The notes under the pieces were generated by a model, which was not told the DNA's origin, ran no database searches, and worked only from the letters and a program-made list of their open reading frames with translations. A program made the translations under genes and the position numbers. DNA of 64,000 nucleotides from a bacterium (GTDB taxonomy: Bacteria; Vulcanimicrobiota; Vulcanimicrobiia; Vulcanimicrobiales; Vulcanimicrobiaceae), in the NCBI GenBank assembly GCA_021790935.1, contig JAJYFL010000004.1, positions 1 through 64,000 of the forward strand. The letters are read 5' to 3'. Positions 45,249 to 52,672 of the stretch are shown in pieces. How positions within the stretch are numbered: position 1 is the first letter of the stretch; each line of letters opens with the position of its first letter.

Positions 45249-46195
45249 AGGCGACTCACTGCGACCAAATCGCCGACGATGGCCGACGCCGTTTGCTCGC
45301 GCCCCGCTCCAGGACCGATCAAGGTTAGAGTACCGCATCCACGCCCAATCACGCGAACCACGTTCTGCGCTCCCGTCGCCGCGGCCATCGGATCGGCAAG
45401 CGGCACGACGACGGGCTCGACCGCCGCGTCCAATCGAGTGCGATTCCCTTTGAGCGTGGCAACCAGACGCAACGCGCCGCCGCCGGCACGCGCGTCGCGG
45501 ACCTGCCGGCGATCGATCGCCTCGATTCCGGTGCGCGCAATGCTTTGCCACGGGAGCCAGCGCTCGAACGCGGCGTGAGCGAGCAGCGAGAGCTTTTGCG
45601 CGGTGTCGGTGCCGTTGAGATCGTTCGCGGGATCGGACTCGGCATATCCGTGGGCCCGCGCCGATTCGAGCGCGGCGCCGAAGTCGCAGCCGGCTTCCAT
45701 TGCGACCAAGATGTAGTTGGTCGTGCCGTTCAGGATTCCGGATATTTCGAGGATCTCTTCGCCGGCCAGCGCCGAGCGTAGCACGGAGAGCGCCGGAATA
45801 GCACCGCCCACGGCTGCGTCGAACAGCAGCTGGACGCCGCGATCGCCGGCAAATGCGATCAGTTCCGGTCCGTGCGTTGCGATAAGCGCTTTGTTGGCAG
45901 AGACGACGTGCTTGCCGCAGGCTATCGCCTCCTTTACGAGATCGTATGCCGGCTCGAGCCCGCCCATGCATTCGACGATCACGTCGGTGCGCGAGTCTCG
46001 AATAACATCCATGGCATCGGTGGTCACGTGCGCCATAACGGCCTGCGGGCGACGCGTCTTTCGAACGTCCCGCACGAGTACGCCCCGAAGCGAAAACGCC
46101 GCTACGTCGCGATCGTGCGCCTGTAGTAGACGCTCTGCTACGCCGCTGCCGACGGTTCCGCAGCCAAGGAGACCGACGTTCAAGGCGCGCTTCAT
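45245..46195 (-). CDS. hom: Homoserine dehydrogenase, short form (no ACT domain)
   Basis: A 316-aa enzyme reducing aspartate semialdehyde to homoserine. It has the NAD(P) loop VGLLGCGTVGSGVAERL, VSANKALIATHG, the catalytic ISGILNGTTNYIL and YAESDPANDLNGTDTAQKL. Most bacterial Hom proteins are about 430 aa with a C-terminal ACT domain; it is absent, as in some archaeal and fungal enzymes. ATGA overlaps on both sides place it firmly in the thr operon. Confidence 0.94.
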   Translation of the reverse strand: MKRALNVGLLGCGTVGSGVAERLLQAHDRDVAAFSLRGVLVRDVRKTRRPQAVMAHVTTDAMDVIRDSRTDVIVECMGGLEPAYDLVKEAIACGKHVVSANKALIATHGPELIAFAGDRGVQLLFDAAVGGAIPALSVLRSALAGEEILEISGILNGTTNYILVAMEAGCDFGAALESARAHGYAESDPANDLNGTDTAQKLSLLAHAAFERWLPWQSIARTGIEAIDRRQVRDARAGGGALRLVATLKGNRTRLDAAVEPVVVPLADPMAAATGAQNVVRVIGRGCGTLTLIGPGAGREQTASAIVGDLVAVSRL

Positions 46196-47082
46196 GCCGT
46201 AGCCTCCGTAACGAGCAATCCTTGCGATGCGATCGCCGTGGGCACGATCCGCGCACCGACTCCGGCACGCCGAAAACAGGCAGCTACGCGATCCGGCGCG
46301 TCGCCGGCGCCACCCTCCGAGAGCAGCAACACGCTTGGCCCGGACCCGGAAAGCACGACGTGCACGCCGGCAGCCGATTGCCCCAGCGCCTCCGACAGGC
46401 CCGGGAAAAGCGCTGCCCGGTACGGTTGATGAACGCAGTCGCGAGTGGCGAGATCGAGACGTGCGAGGCGTCCGCTCGCGAGGCACGCCGCCAGCATGCT
46501 CGCGCGCTGCAAGGATCGGCCGACGTCGGCGCGCGCGTACGATGCCGGAAGCGCCCGTCGGGCGGCAGCCGTATCCAACGGCCGATCGGGTACGACGAGC
46601 GTGCAGCGTAGCGCCTCCGGCGCCGGCAACGGCAACGCGCAGAGATGCGGCCCTTCTTGCAGCACGAAACACAAGCCGCCGTAAAGTGCCGCCGCTGCGT
46701 TATCGGCGTGACCTTCGGCCCGCACGAGCAAGCTCAACATCTCATCTCTCGAGACGGCGTCGCCCCGAGCTCGGTTCGCAATCGTCATACCGCAGAGCAA
46801 GGCCGCAGCGCTACTCCCCAAACCGGCTCCAAGCGGAATATCGTTGTGAATATCGACTTCGAAGGCAAACGATTGTGGACCCTCGGCGATCAACGCCATT
46901 CCTGCGCGAACGCGCTCGGCCAACCCGCCATGCGTCGGAAGCTGCGAGCCGGTGACGCGTACCTGCAGCTGAGCACCGCCGGCTCTCGCGCGCGCCGTCA
47001 TGCGCAGGTCGAGGGCCACTGCGACGGCATCGAAGCCCGAGCCGAGATTCGCGGAGCTAGCCGGGACGCTGACTTCGATCAT
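46192..47082 (-). CDS. thrB: Homoserine kinase
   Basis: A 296-aa GHMP-family kinase. It has the N-terminal VPASSANLGSGFDAVAVAL, the phosphate loop DIPLGAGLGSSAAALLCG and the C-terminal glycine motif VVLSGSGPSVLLL. It phosphorylates homoserine for ThrC. Normal length; the ATG overlaps the thrC stop by ATGA. Confidence 0.95.
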   Translation of the reverse strand: MIEVSVPASSANLGSGFDAVAVALDLRMTARARAGGAQLQVRVTGSQLPTHGGLAERVRAGMALIAEGPQSFAFEVDIHNDIPLGAGLGSSAAALLCGMTIANRARGDAVSRDEMLSLLVRAEGHADNAAAALYGGLCFVLQEGPHLCALPLPAPEALRCTLVVPDRPLDTAAARRALPASYARADVGRSLQRASMLAACLASGRLARLDLATRDCVHQPYRAALFPGLSEALGQSAAGVHVVLSGSGPSVLLLSEGGAGDAPDRVAACFRRAGVGARIVPTAIASQGLLVTEATA

Positions 47083-48347
47083 CGAAGCGCCTCCGCGATC
47101 GCGCGTTCCAGCGACGCCATATCGCCGGCAACGCGGCGTAACGGATTCGCTAACGTCTTGCTAGGATCGCCGTGGTAGCGCTCGATGCTCGCTACGTCTT
47201 TAAGGCTCGACCCGGTAAGAAGCGCGACGACGTCGGCGGCTTCGTCGATCGTGCCGCGCTCGCGTAACGCCAAGGCGCCCGCCAGCGTTGCGGCCGAAGC
47301 GGGCTCGCACGCCAGCCCATCGCGCGCGAGCACGGCACGCGCTTCGGCAATCCGATCGTCCTCGATTGCGATCGCGGTGCCGCCAGTCGCATGCAGAGCG
47401 CGCAGCGCCGGACGCCAGGAGACCGGATTGCCGATTTTGATCGCGGTCGCGAACGTCGTGGCATGCACCGGGACGAGCGGCTCGTTCTGCTGCCATGCGC
47501 GCACGAATGGCGCCGCACCTGCAGCTTGCACGACGGCGATTCGGGGCACGCGCTCCGCCAAACCGAGCGCTTGCGCTTGCGCAAATCCTTGCGCGAGCGC
47601 GACGCAATGCCCGAGATTGCCGCCCGGAACGATCACCCAGTCGGGGACCCGCCACCCACGGGATTCGAGCAATTCGAACGCCACGGTCTTCTGTCCCTCG
47701 CGCCGGAACGGATTGAGGGAATTGACGAGATAGACGGCGCCGCGTAACGCGAGCTCACGCGCGGCCTGCATCGCAACGTCGAAGTCGCCGTCGATGCCGA
47801 GCGCGATCGCGCCGGCATCGAGCGCCTGTGCGAGCTTCGATGTCGGCACGTGCCCCGCAGGTAGGAGTACTACCGCCGGCAACCCCGCGCGCGCTGCATA
47901 GACGGCCAAACTCGCCGAAGTATTCCCCGTGCTCGCGCACGCCAGAACCTTTGCGCCGGCGACTCGCGCCCGGGTGACGGCGACGGTCATCCCAGCGTCT
48001 TTGTACGAACCTGTCGGGTTGCAACCGAGATTCTTGACCGAAAGTCCCTCGAGCCCGCTCCAGGCCGCCGAGCGTTCCGCAGGCAACTCCGGAGCGTTCC
48101 CTTCTTGAAGCGTCACGATCTGCGAATCGTTCACGGGCGGCAAGAGCTCGCGAAATCGCCAAACCCCGCTCCGTTCGTGCAATGCATGCGATGTGAGCCT
48201 CGACCGGAACACCACGCGCGCGTCGCGCGGCAGCGTGAGGCCTCGGTCGTACGTGACGTTAAGCACGTCACCGCATGAGGCACACGGCATGCATTCCGAT
48301 CCGTCCGGCGCATTTGTCGCGCACGTCCCGCACGATAAGACCAGCAT
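47079..48347 (-). CDS. thrC: Threonine synthase
   Basis: A 422-aa PLP enzyme. The N-terminal zinc-ribbon-like part has CGTCATN and CMPCASC. The core has the PLP-lysine NPTGSYKDAGM, CASTGNTSASLAVYAARAG, NSLNPFRREGQKTVAFE and VIVPGGNLGHCVA. The frame is open further upstream through the attenuator, but the ATG at 48347 has GAGGAG about 9 nt before it and starts the protein. First gene of the thr operon. Confidence 0.94.
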   Translation of the reverse strand: MLVLSCGTCATNAPDGSECMPCASCGDVLNVTYDRGLTLPRDARVVFRSRLTSHALHERSGVWRFRELLPPVNDSQIVTLQEGNAPELPAERSAAWSGLEGLSVKNLGCNPTGSYKDAGMTVAVTRARVAGAKVLACASTGNTSASLAVYAARAGLPAVVLLPAGHVPTSKLAQALDAGAIALGIDGDFDVAMQAARELALRGAVYLVNSLNPFRREGQKTVAFELLESRGWRVPDWVIVPGGNLGHCVALAQGFAQAQALGLAERVPRIAVVQAAGAAPFVRAWQQNEPLVPVHATTFATAIKIGNPVSWRPALRALHATGGTAIAIEDDRIAEARAVLARDGLACEPASAATLAGALALRERGTIDEAADVVALLTGSSLKDVASIERYHGDPSKTLANPLRRVAGDMASLERAIAEALR

Positions 48348-48362
48348 CGGGTATCGCTCCTC

Positions 48363-48397
48363 TATAAAACGGCCCTCACCGTCTCGGTGAGGGCCGT
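48363..48397 (-). terminator. Attenuator (intrinsic terminator) before thrC
   Basis: A perfect 13-bp stem (48369-48381 with 48385-48397, loop of 3) that on the minus strand ends GGGCCGTTTTATAG. The stem plus U-run is a strong terminator shape. It stands between the leader ORF and the thrC ribosome site. Confidence 0.85.
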
Positions 48398-48422
48398 CGT
48401 CGACTGCTACTACTTCCTGCAC

Positions 48423-48506
48423 TTACGACAATAGCACGCTCATCGAGCTCCAAAAGGCGCTCGTAGACATCGTCTGCAAAGTGCTAATCATCGCGGCTGC
48501 GTACAT
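48423..48506 (-). CDS. Leader peptide of the thr operon
   Basis: A 27-aa ORF beginning MYAAAMISTLQTMSTS. It has three Thr codons (ACT, ACG, ACG), one Ile and four Met counting the start, which are the end products or relatives of the aspartate pathway. The ATG is 8 nt after the -10 box. It is less Thr-rich than the classical thrL, so the regulatory codons are uncertain. Confidence 0.6.
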   Translation of the reverse strand: MYAAAMISTLQTMSTSAFWSSMSVLLS

Positions 48507-48514
48507 GTGAGGCT

Positions 48515-48543
48515 ACCCTAGCATGCTACCGGTACGGTGTCAA
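48515..48543 (-). promoter_or_regulatory. thr operon promoter
   Basis: On the minus strand a perfect TTGACA (48538-48543), a 17-nt spacer and TAGGGT (48515-48520), then AGCCTCAC and the leader ATG. A TTAA palindrome lies 16 bp upstream of the -35. Confidence 0.78.
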
Positions 48544-48559
48544 TCGTTCCACGGCGGTA

Positions 48560-48573
48560 TTAAATCATATTAA
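48560..48573. promoter_or_regulatory. TTAA-N6-TTAA palindrome upstream of the thr promoter
   Basis: TTAAATCATATTAA on the plus strand, with one mismatch from a perfect inverted repeat. It lies between the end of the aspartokinase-like regulator gene and the thr promoter, 16 bp upstream of the -35, in the same position as the ilv copy. Confidence 0.5.
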
Positions 48574-48582
48574 CGATCTCGC

Positions 48583-49863
48583 CTACCGCACGAACAGATA
48601 GCCTTGGTTCGGAATCGTCAGGATGTAACGAGGATTGGCGGGATCCTCCTCGATCTTCTTCCGGAGGTTGTGCATGTGGACGCGCAGCGCCGCGAGTTCG
48701 TCCTTACCGTCCGAACCAAATAGGCAACGCGCTGCCTCCTCCGCTTCGACGACGCGCCCGACGTTATCGACGAGCACCTTGAGCAACGTCGCTTGGCGCA
48801 CTCCTAAACGCACTTCGCGGCCATTGACCCGCAGCTTCCGCAACTTCAGATCGAACAGTATCGACGCCGCAGCCGGGAGCGTGCTGCCCGTAACGAACGC
48901 TTCGTGCAGGGCCTGTTCGGCTACGGCCGCCTCGTGCTCCTGAAGCAGCAGTGAAATCGTGACGTTGCTGTCCGTAAAATGGAGGACCGTGATATCACGC
49001 TCCCGGAGCGCGGCAAAGACTTTGCAGAAGACACCGACCGTGCTTCTGATCCCACTTCCAACGACGCACACTTTCGCGCAATGGGTCGTGGCGTGCGAGT
49101 GTAGCGAGAGTTCTGCAGCGATGTCTTGCGCGAGATCTACGCGATCCGCGTCGACCGTGAACCGCATTCGCTTGGGAAAGAACTGCAACATCTCGAGCGA
49201 CACGCCGCGTGCCGCAAGCTGCTCGACCATCCGCGTCCGCTGCCTCCGCCACCGATCGCCGTCGTCGTGCGTCGGGCGCACGCTTACGAATGCAGCCCCC
49301 GTCGATATTGTGATAGACGTAACTGGCTTCGACCGTTCTTCGAATGCGTCATCTCGAACGATCGTCCCGCGGTTTTCAACAATGCTGCGGATTTCGTAGG
49401 GAACGCCCAACGCACGTGCCCGCTCGGCCGCGACTGGCGGAAGCGCTCCGGCGCGCAGGTCCGCCAGTTCCATCAGCTCCATGTAGCTTGCGAATTCGAC
49501 GGGGGTCGCCGTCGGCACGCGTTCCGGATCCGCAGACATTACGCCATGCGCGTCGGCGAACACGATGACGCGTGCCGACTCGAACGTAGCGGCGAGCGCC
49601 ATCGCCTCCTCCTGACCGCCTCCGACCAGGAGCGGGATCCCGCTGCGCGCTAGCTCGTCGAAGGATCCTACCGCGAAATGATCTGGAAGCCGCATCGACG
49701 CGTAGCCCCGCTGTGCAAGCGCATCGGCGACGACGGCGGGCGATGCGCAGACTACGATAACCATCGCTCCACCGTCCCGAAGGTCGGCGATTCGCACGAC
49801 GATTGCGTCCGTTAACCGCGCACTTTGCACGACTGGGCGCCCGAAGGTGACGACGTTAACCAT
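48583..49863 (-). CDS. Aspartokinase-like/ACT/winged-helix fusion regulator
   Basis: A 426-aa fusion. Residues 1-178 resemble a shrunken aspartokinase: VVTFGRPVV where KFGGSSV is expected, and VIVFADAHGVMSADPERVP followed by FASYMELMELADLRAGALPP, matching the TDVDGVYTADPR and EMLELA regions. The catalytic lysine and GGSD motifs are lost. Residues 181-325 look like tandem ACT domains (VCVVGSGIRSTVGVFCKVF, VTISLLLQEHEAAVAEQALH). Residues 335-426 are an OmpR-type winged helix (LRVHMHNLRKKIEEDP, LTIPNQGYLFV). I infer an amino-acid-sensing transcription factor for the thr/ilv/leu genes. Confidence 0.85.
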   Translation of the reverse strand: MVNVVTFGRPVVQSARLTDAIVVRIADLRDGGAMVIVVCASPAVVADALAQRGYASMRLPDHFAVGSFDELARSGIPLLVGGGQEEAMALAATFESARVIVFADAHGVMSADPERVPTATPVEFASYMELMELADLRAGALPPVAAERARALGVPYEIRSIVENRGTIVRDDAFEERSKPVTSITISTGAAFVSVRPTHDDGDRWRRQRTRMVEQLAARGVSLEMLQFFPKRMRFTVDADRVDLAQDIAAELSLHSHATTHCAKVCVVGSGIRSTVGVFCKVFAALRERDITVLHFTDSNVTISLLLQEHEAAVAEQALHEAFVTGSTLPAAASILFDLKLRKLRVNGREVRLGVRQATLLKVLVDNVGRVVEAEEAARCLFGSDGKDELAALRVHMHNLRKKIEEDPANPRYILTIPNQGYLFVR

Positions 49864-49891
49864 TGGTGAGAATGTTGGCTAAGAGCGTCAT
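49856..49891 (-). CDS. 11-codon upstream ORF coupled to the regulator gene
   Basis: ATG at 49891 with GGAG 5 nt upstream encodes MTLLANILTNG and stops with TAA inside ATGGTTAA, overlapping the regulator's ATG at 49863. The regulator start has no ribosome site of its own, so it is probably reached by reinitiation after this mini-ORF. The peptide has two Thr, three Leu and one Ile. Confidence 0.5.
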   Translation of the reverse strand: MTLLANILTNG

Positions 49892-49908
49892 GGAATCTCC
49901 GCATCTTC

Positions 49909-49949
49909 CAAAACGAAGAAGCCCCCGCCGAACCGGCGGGGGCTTCTTC
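49909..49949 (-). terminator. Attenuator-like terminator before the regulator gene
   Basis: A perfect 16-bp stem (49915-49930 with 49934-49949, loop of 3), ending on the minus strand CTTCTTCGTTTTGG. It carries GAAGCCCCCGCC like the leuA hairpin. It lies between the Thr-rich leader ORF and the regulator gene. Confidence 0.82.
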
Positions 49950-49967
49950 TGCTGTGAACCGCTGTCT

Positions 49968-50045
49968 CTACGCAGTCGCCATCCATCGCCGGTCCGATAC
50001 GGAACCGAGCATCGTAATGGTAGCAAGCGTAAAAGCACTGGACAT
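49968..50045 (-). CDS. Leader peptide of the regulator transcript
   Basis: A 25-aa ORF starting MSSAFTLATITMLGS. The codon run ACG CTT GCT ACC ATT ACG ATG holds three Thr, one Ile and one Met, recalling the Thr/Ile runs of the enterobacterial thr leader. The ATG is 8 nt after the -10 box. With the terminator downstream, transcription of the regulator gene itself should depend on charged tRNA-Thr and tRNA-Ile. Confidence 0.7.
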   Translation of the reverse strand: MSSAFTLATITMLGSVSDRRWMATA

Positions 50046-50053
50046 TTCTGGAT

Positions 50054-50083
50054 ACTCTACCATGTGAGACCGGCAGGCGTCAA
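50054..50083 (-). promoter_or_regulatory. Promoter of the regulator gene
   Basis: On the minus strand TTGACG (50078-50083), 18-nt spacer, TAGAGT (50054-50059), then ATCCAGAA and the leader ATG. No TTAA palindrome is seen upstream here, unlike the leu, ilv and thr promoters. Confidence 0.72.
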
Positions 50084-50470
50084 GCCGAGCGGACGCCTCG
50101 CGCGGCGCATCCGCCGCACGCGACGGGCGCACCATAGCGAACGCAAAGTATATCTGGCAACGACAACCGGTCGAGCATTCTCTGCGCGCGATGCTTCCGC
50201 ATACCGGACGATCGCCGCCAAATCGACGTTGCACGTAAGCAGGCGATGCGCGGCGCCACATCTCCGCAGGCGATGCCGGTGCCTAGGGGGAAAGGCAACA
50301 CCCTGAGCGTCGCACATCTAGAAGGCCTGGTCCGCACGCGGAGAACACCCGGAGGAGAACGGGCCTTACGAATAGGTATTCCAGGGCGGCGCTAGCAGGT
50401 CCGTGACGCCGGGGGGCTCTCGCTGGCTCCCAGCCGAGGGGAGGGCGCTGCAGGGCAGCAACGTGCGGTC
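50084..50470. other. 387-bp intergenic region without a recognised gene
   Basis: GC-rich spacer between two divergent genes. Frames here are short and their translations are Arg- and Ala-rich shadows. Some local inverted repeats occur (for example GGCCTGG and CCGGAGG tracts near 50313-50380), but I recognise no RNA family. It must hold the promoter of the STAND regulator gene, which I could not locate. Confidence 0.4.
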
Positions 50471-52672
50471 ATGATCGCTTCGCCACGCCGGCAAGAACTG
50501 GCGAACGAGCTGCGGCGTGCAGGGCGCCCGATAACGTTGTGCGCTCCGCCGGGCTACGGCAAATCAGCGTTTGCCGCGATGCTGCGCGATAACGGCGTGC
50601 ACACCCCCATCGAGGAGTCCCGTGCGCGTCCGAAGCGGAGCGGAGCCGTGATCGTCGGACCTTCGCAACTTGCCTTCGACGAAGTTGAGATGCGCCTGCT
50701 CTTCGCCCCCTTCGGCCTCTCGCGAGCCGCACTCGGGCAGATCGTGGAGTTGACGCGTGGCTGGCCCGCCGGGGCGCTTTACTTCCGTCGCCTGGTCCAT
50801 CTGGGACTCCTCGATGAGGCGCTGACCGACCTCCGCTCGGCGGCATACGACGATCTCTACGACTACCTCGAGGAACAGGTGCTGCGGCCGTGCACGCGAC
50901 GGACGCGTGGAGCGCTGCTGCTTCGAACCGCCTGCGAGCGCGATGAAATCCTGCTCGTTGAGGATCCGGCGTCACGGGTGACAGACGTGCCGATGCTGCT
51001 CTGCGATGCCGATGGGCACAAGTGGGTACATCCGTTGCTGAAGGCCGCCGTCCGAGCGCGGCACGGAACAGCACTGATCGCGTACTGTCTGCGGCGTTCG
51101 TTCGCGTCCGAGCGGCACGGTAAGCCGCTGCTCGCGGCGCGCTGGGCGATCGTAGTTGACTATTTCGAGCGCGGGGCGAGGTTGTTCGATGGGATCGCGC
51201 TCGGCGAAGACGACCGAGCCAGGGCGGCGACATTGCCCTTTGTGGTACTCTTGCAGCACCCACGGCTGTGGACGGCGGCGCTCAAAGAACGAGAGGCGCG
51301 CAGCACGCCACACGAACGATTGGCCGAAGCCACGGCAATCGCCCAAGTCGCCTCGCAGACGCTGTCGCCTGCGGCGCACGCGACCGTGATCGCCTGCGTC
51401 GCGCGCGCCCACGCGGCGATGGGAAACGTGACGGCCGCAGTGGCAGCATGCGAAGACCCGCGGATCGCGGACCACGCATCGTCCGAGGTTCGTGCGCTGA
51501 CGCTCTATCGTTCCGTGCTGCTCGATCGCCTGCACGGCGGTCGAGCAGCGGAGATACGGGCGGAATTGCAGGCCTTGGCGGAAGAATGCTCGGCGGTCGT
51601 CGCCGTGGCACACGCGCAGTTGGCGCGCAATGCTGCGTTGCAGGGCGCCCAGGGTATCGCGGACGAGCATTGGACTATTGCGTGCGCGATCGCGCAGGCA
51701 TTGCCGGATGCGGCGTTGGTATACGAGGTGCGCGCCGAGCGGGCGCTCGTGACGACGTTCCTCGGAGGCGACGTGCCGCGCATCCCTATCCCGCCAGGAG
51801 AGGACGAATCGAGCATTCGTGCGCAAGCACTCGCCGCACTCCTGCAACTCACCCGCTCGCCGACGAATGGCGCGCGGCAGATAGAGGATGCTTTGCGCTT
51901 GGCGTTTGAAATCGGCGACCGCTTCGTCGAAGATGCGGCGCGTATGCTGGCAAACCGCGAGCGGGGCCGTGGAACGATCGAGATAGCGCTTTTCGGAGGT
52001 GAGGTTCGAAAGAACGGCATCGCGCTAGCCTGCTCGCAGCGAGAATGTGCCGTGCTCTTTACGCTGGCCGCCGCCCCCGATCGGACCATGAACGCAGAGC
52101 GGTTAGCCGAAAGCATATGGACCTATCACGACAGCCAGTCCTCGCGGCGGGCCCTCAAGGTCGCCGTCTCGCGGCTGCGCGCGCGTACGGAAGATCCTGC
52201 GCTGGTGAGTTTCCGGGACGGCGGCTATGTGTTGTCTGCGACCGTTACGATAGACCTGGCGGATCTTACCGCCGCCTTGAGTGCTGCCACAGCAGACGGC
52301 AACTACGAGCGACTTTGGCGATCCCGGAACCTGGTGAAGGCGGTTCGTCCGCCGCGCCTGCGCGACGCCGAATGGTTTGCCCCGATCGAGGCGCACTTGC
52401 GCGCCCTCAGTCACCAACTTGCGCGGGCGCTGGCAGATTCCCCGCGTGCGCGCCACAATGCGCAAGAACTGAGCGCGCTCGGCCTGGACCTGTTGGCTGC
52501 CGATCCCTGCGACGAGTACGGCTGCGAGCTGGTGCTCCGCAGCTATGCATGGGAAGCAGACGGACGAGCAGCCGTCGTCGCGTACGAACGCTTTGCACAG
52601 GTGGTGCGCGACGAACTCGGCACCGTGCCGTCGCCCGCGCTACGTGCCCTTGCGGAGCGCTTCCGGCAATGA
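50471..52672 (+). CDS. STAND-type regulator with winged helix and BTAD domain (SARP-like)
   Basis: A 733-aa protein. The P-loop LCAPPGYGKSAF lies near residues 23-34, but no clear Walker B is visible and the ATPase part is short. A helical, TPR-like middle follows. Residues about 498-585 form an OmpR/SARP winged helix (LFGGEVRKNGIALACSQREC, RALKVAVSRLRART, VSFRDGGYVLS). The end is a bacterial transcriptional activation domain. It resembles MalT/SARP regulators. The stop overlaps the next start (ATGA), so the two may form a hetero-complex. Confidence 0.75.
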   Translation: MIASPRRQELANELRRAGRPITLCAPPGYGKSAFAAMLRDNGVHTPIEESRARPKRSGAVIVGPSQLAFDEVEMRLLFAPFGLSRAALGQIVELTRGWPAGALYFRRLVHLGLLDEALTDLRSAAYDDLYDYLEEQVLRPCTRRTRGALLLRTACERDEILLVEDPASRVTDVPMLLCDADGHKWVHPLLKAAVRARHGTALIAYCLRRSFASERHGKPLLAARWAIVVDYFERGARLFDGIALGEDDRARAATLPFVVLLQHPRLWTAALKEREARSTPHERLAEATAIAQVASQTLSPAAHATVIACVARAHAAMGNVTAAVAACEDPRIADHASSEVRALTLYRSVLLDRLHGGRAAEIRAELQALAEECSAVVAVAHAQLARNAALQGAQGIADEHWTIACAIAQALPDAALVYEVRAERALVTTFLGGDVPRIPIPPGEDESSIRAQALAALLQLTRSPTNGARQIEDALRLAFEIGDRFVEDAARMLANRERGRGTIEIALFGGEVRKNGIALACSQRECAVLFTLAAAPDRTMNAERLAESIWTYHDSQSSRRALKVAVSRLRARTEDPALVSFRDGGYVLSATVTIDLADLTAALSAATADGNYERLWRSRNLVKAVRPPRLRDAEWFAPIEAHLRALSHQLARALADSPRARHNAQELSALGLDLLAADPCDEYGCELVLRSYAWEADGRAAVVAYERFAQVVRDELGTVPSPALRALAERFRQ

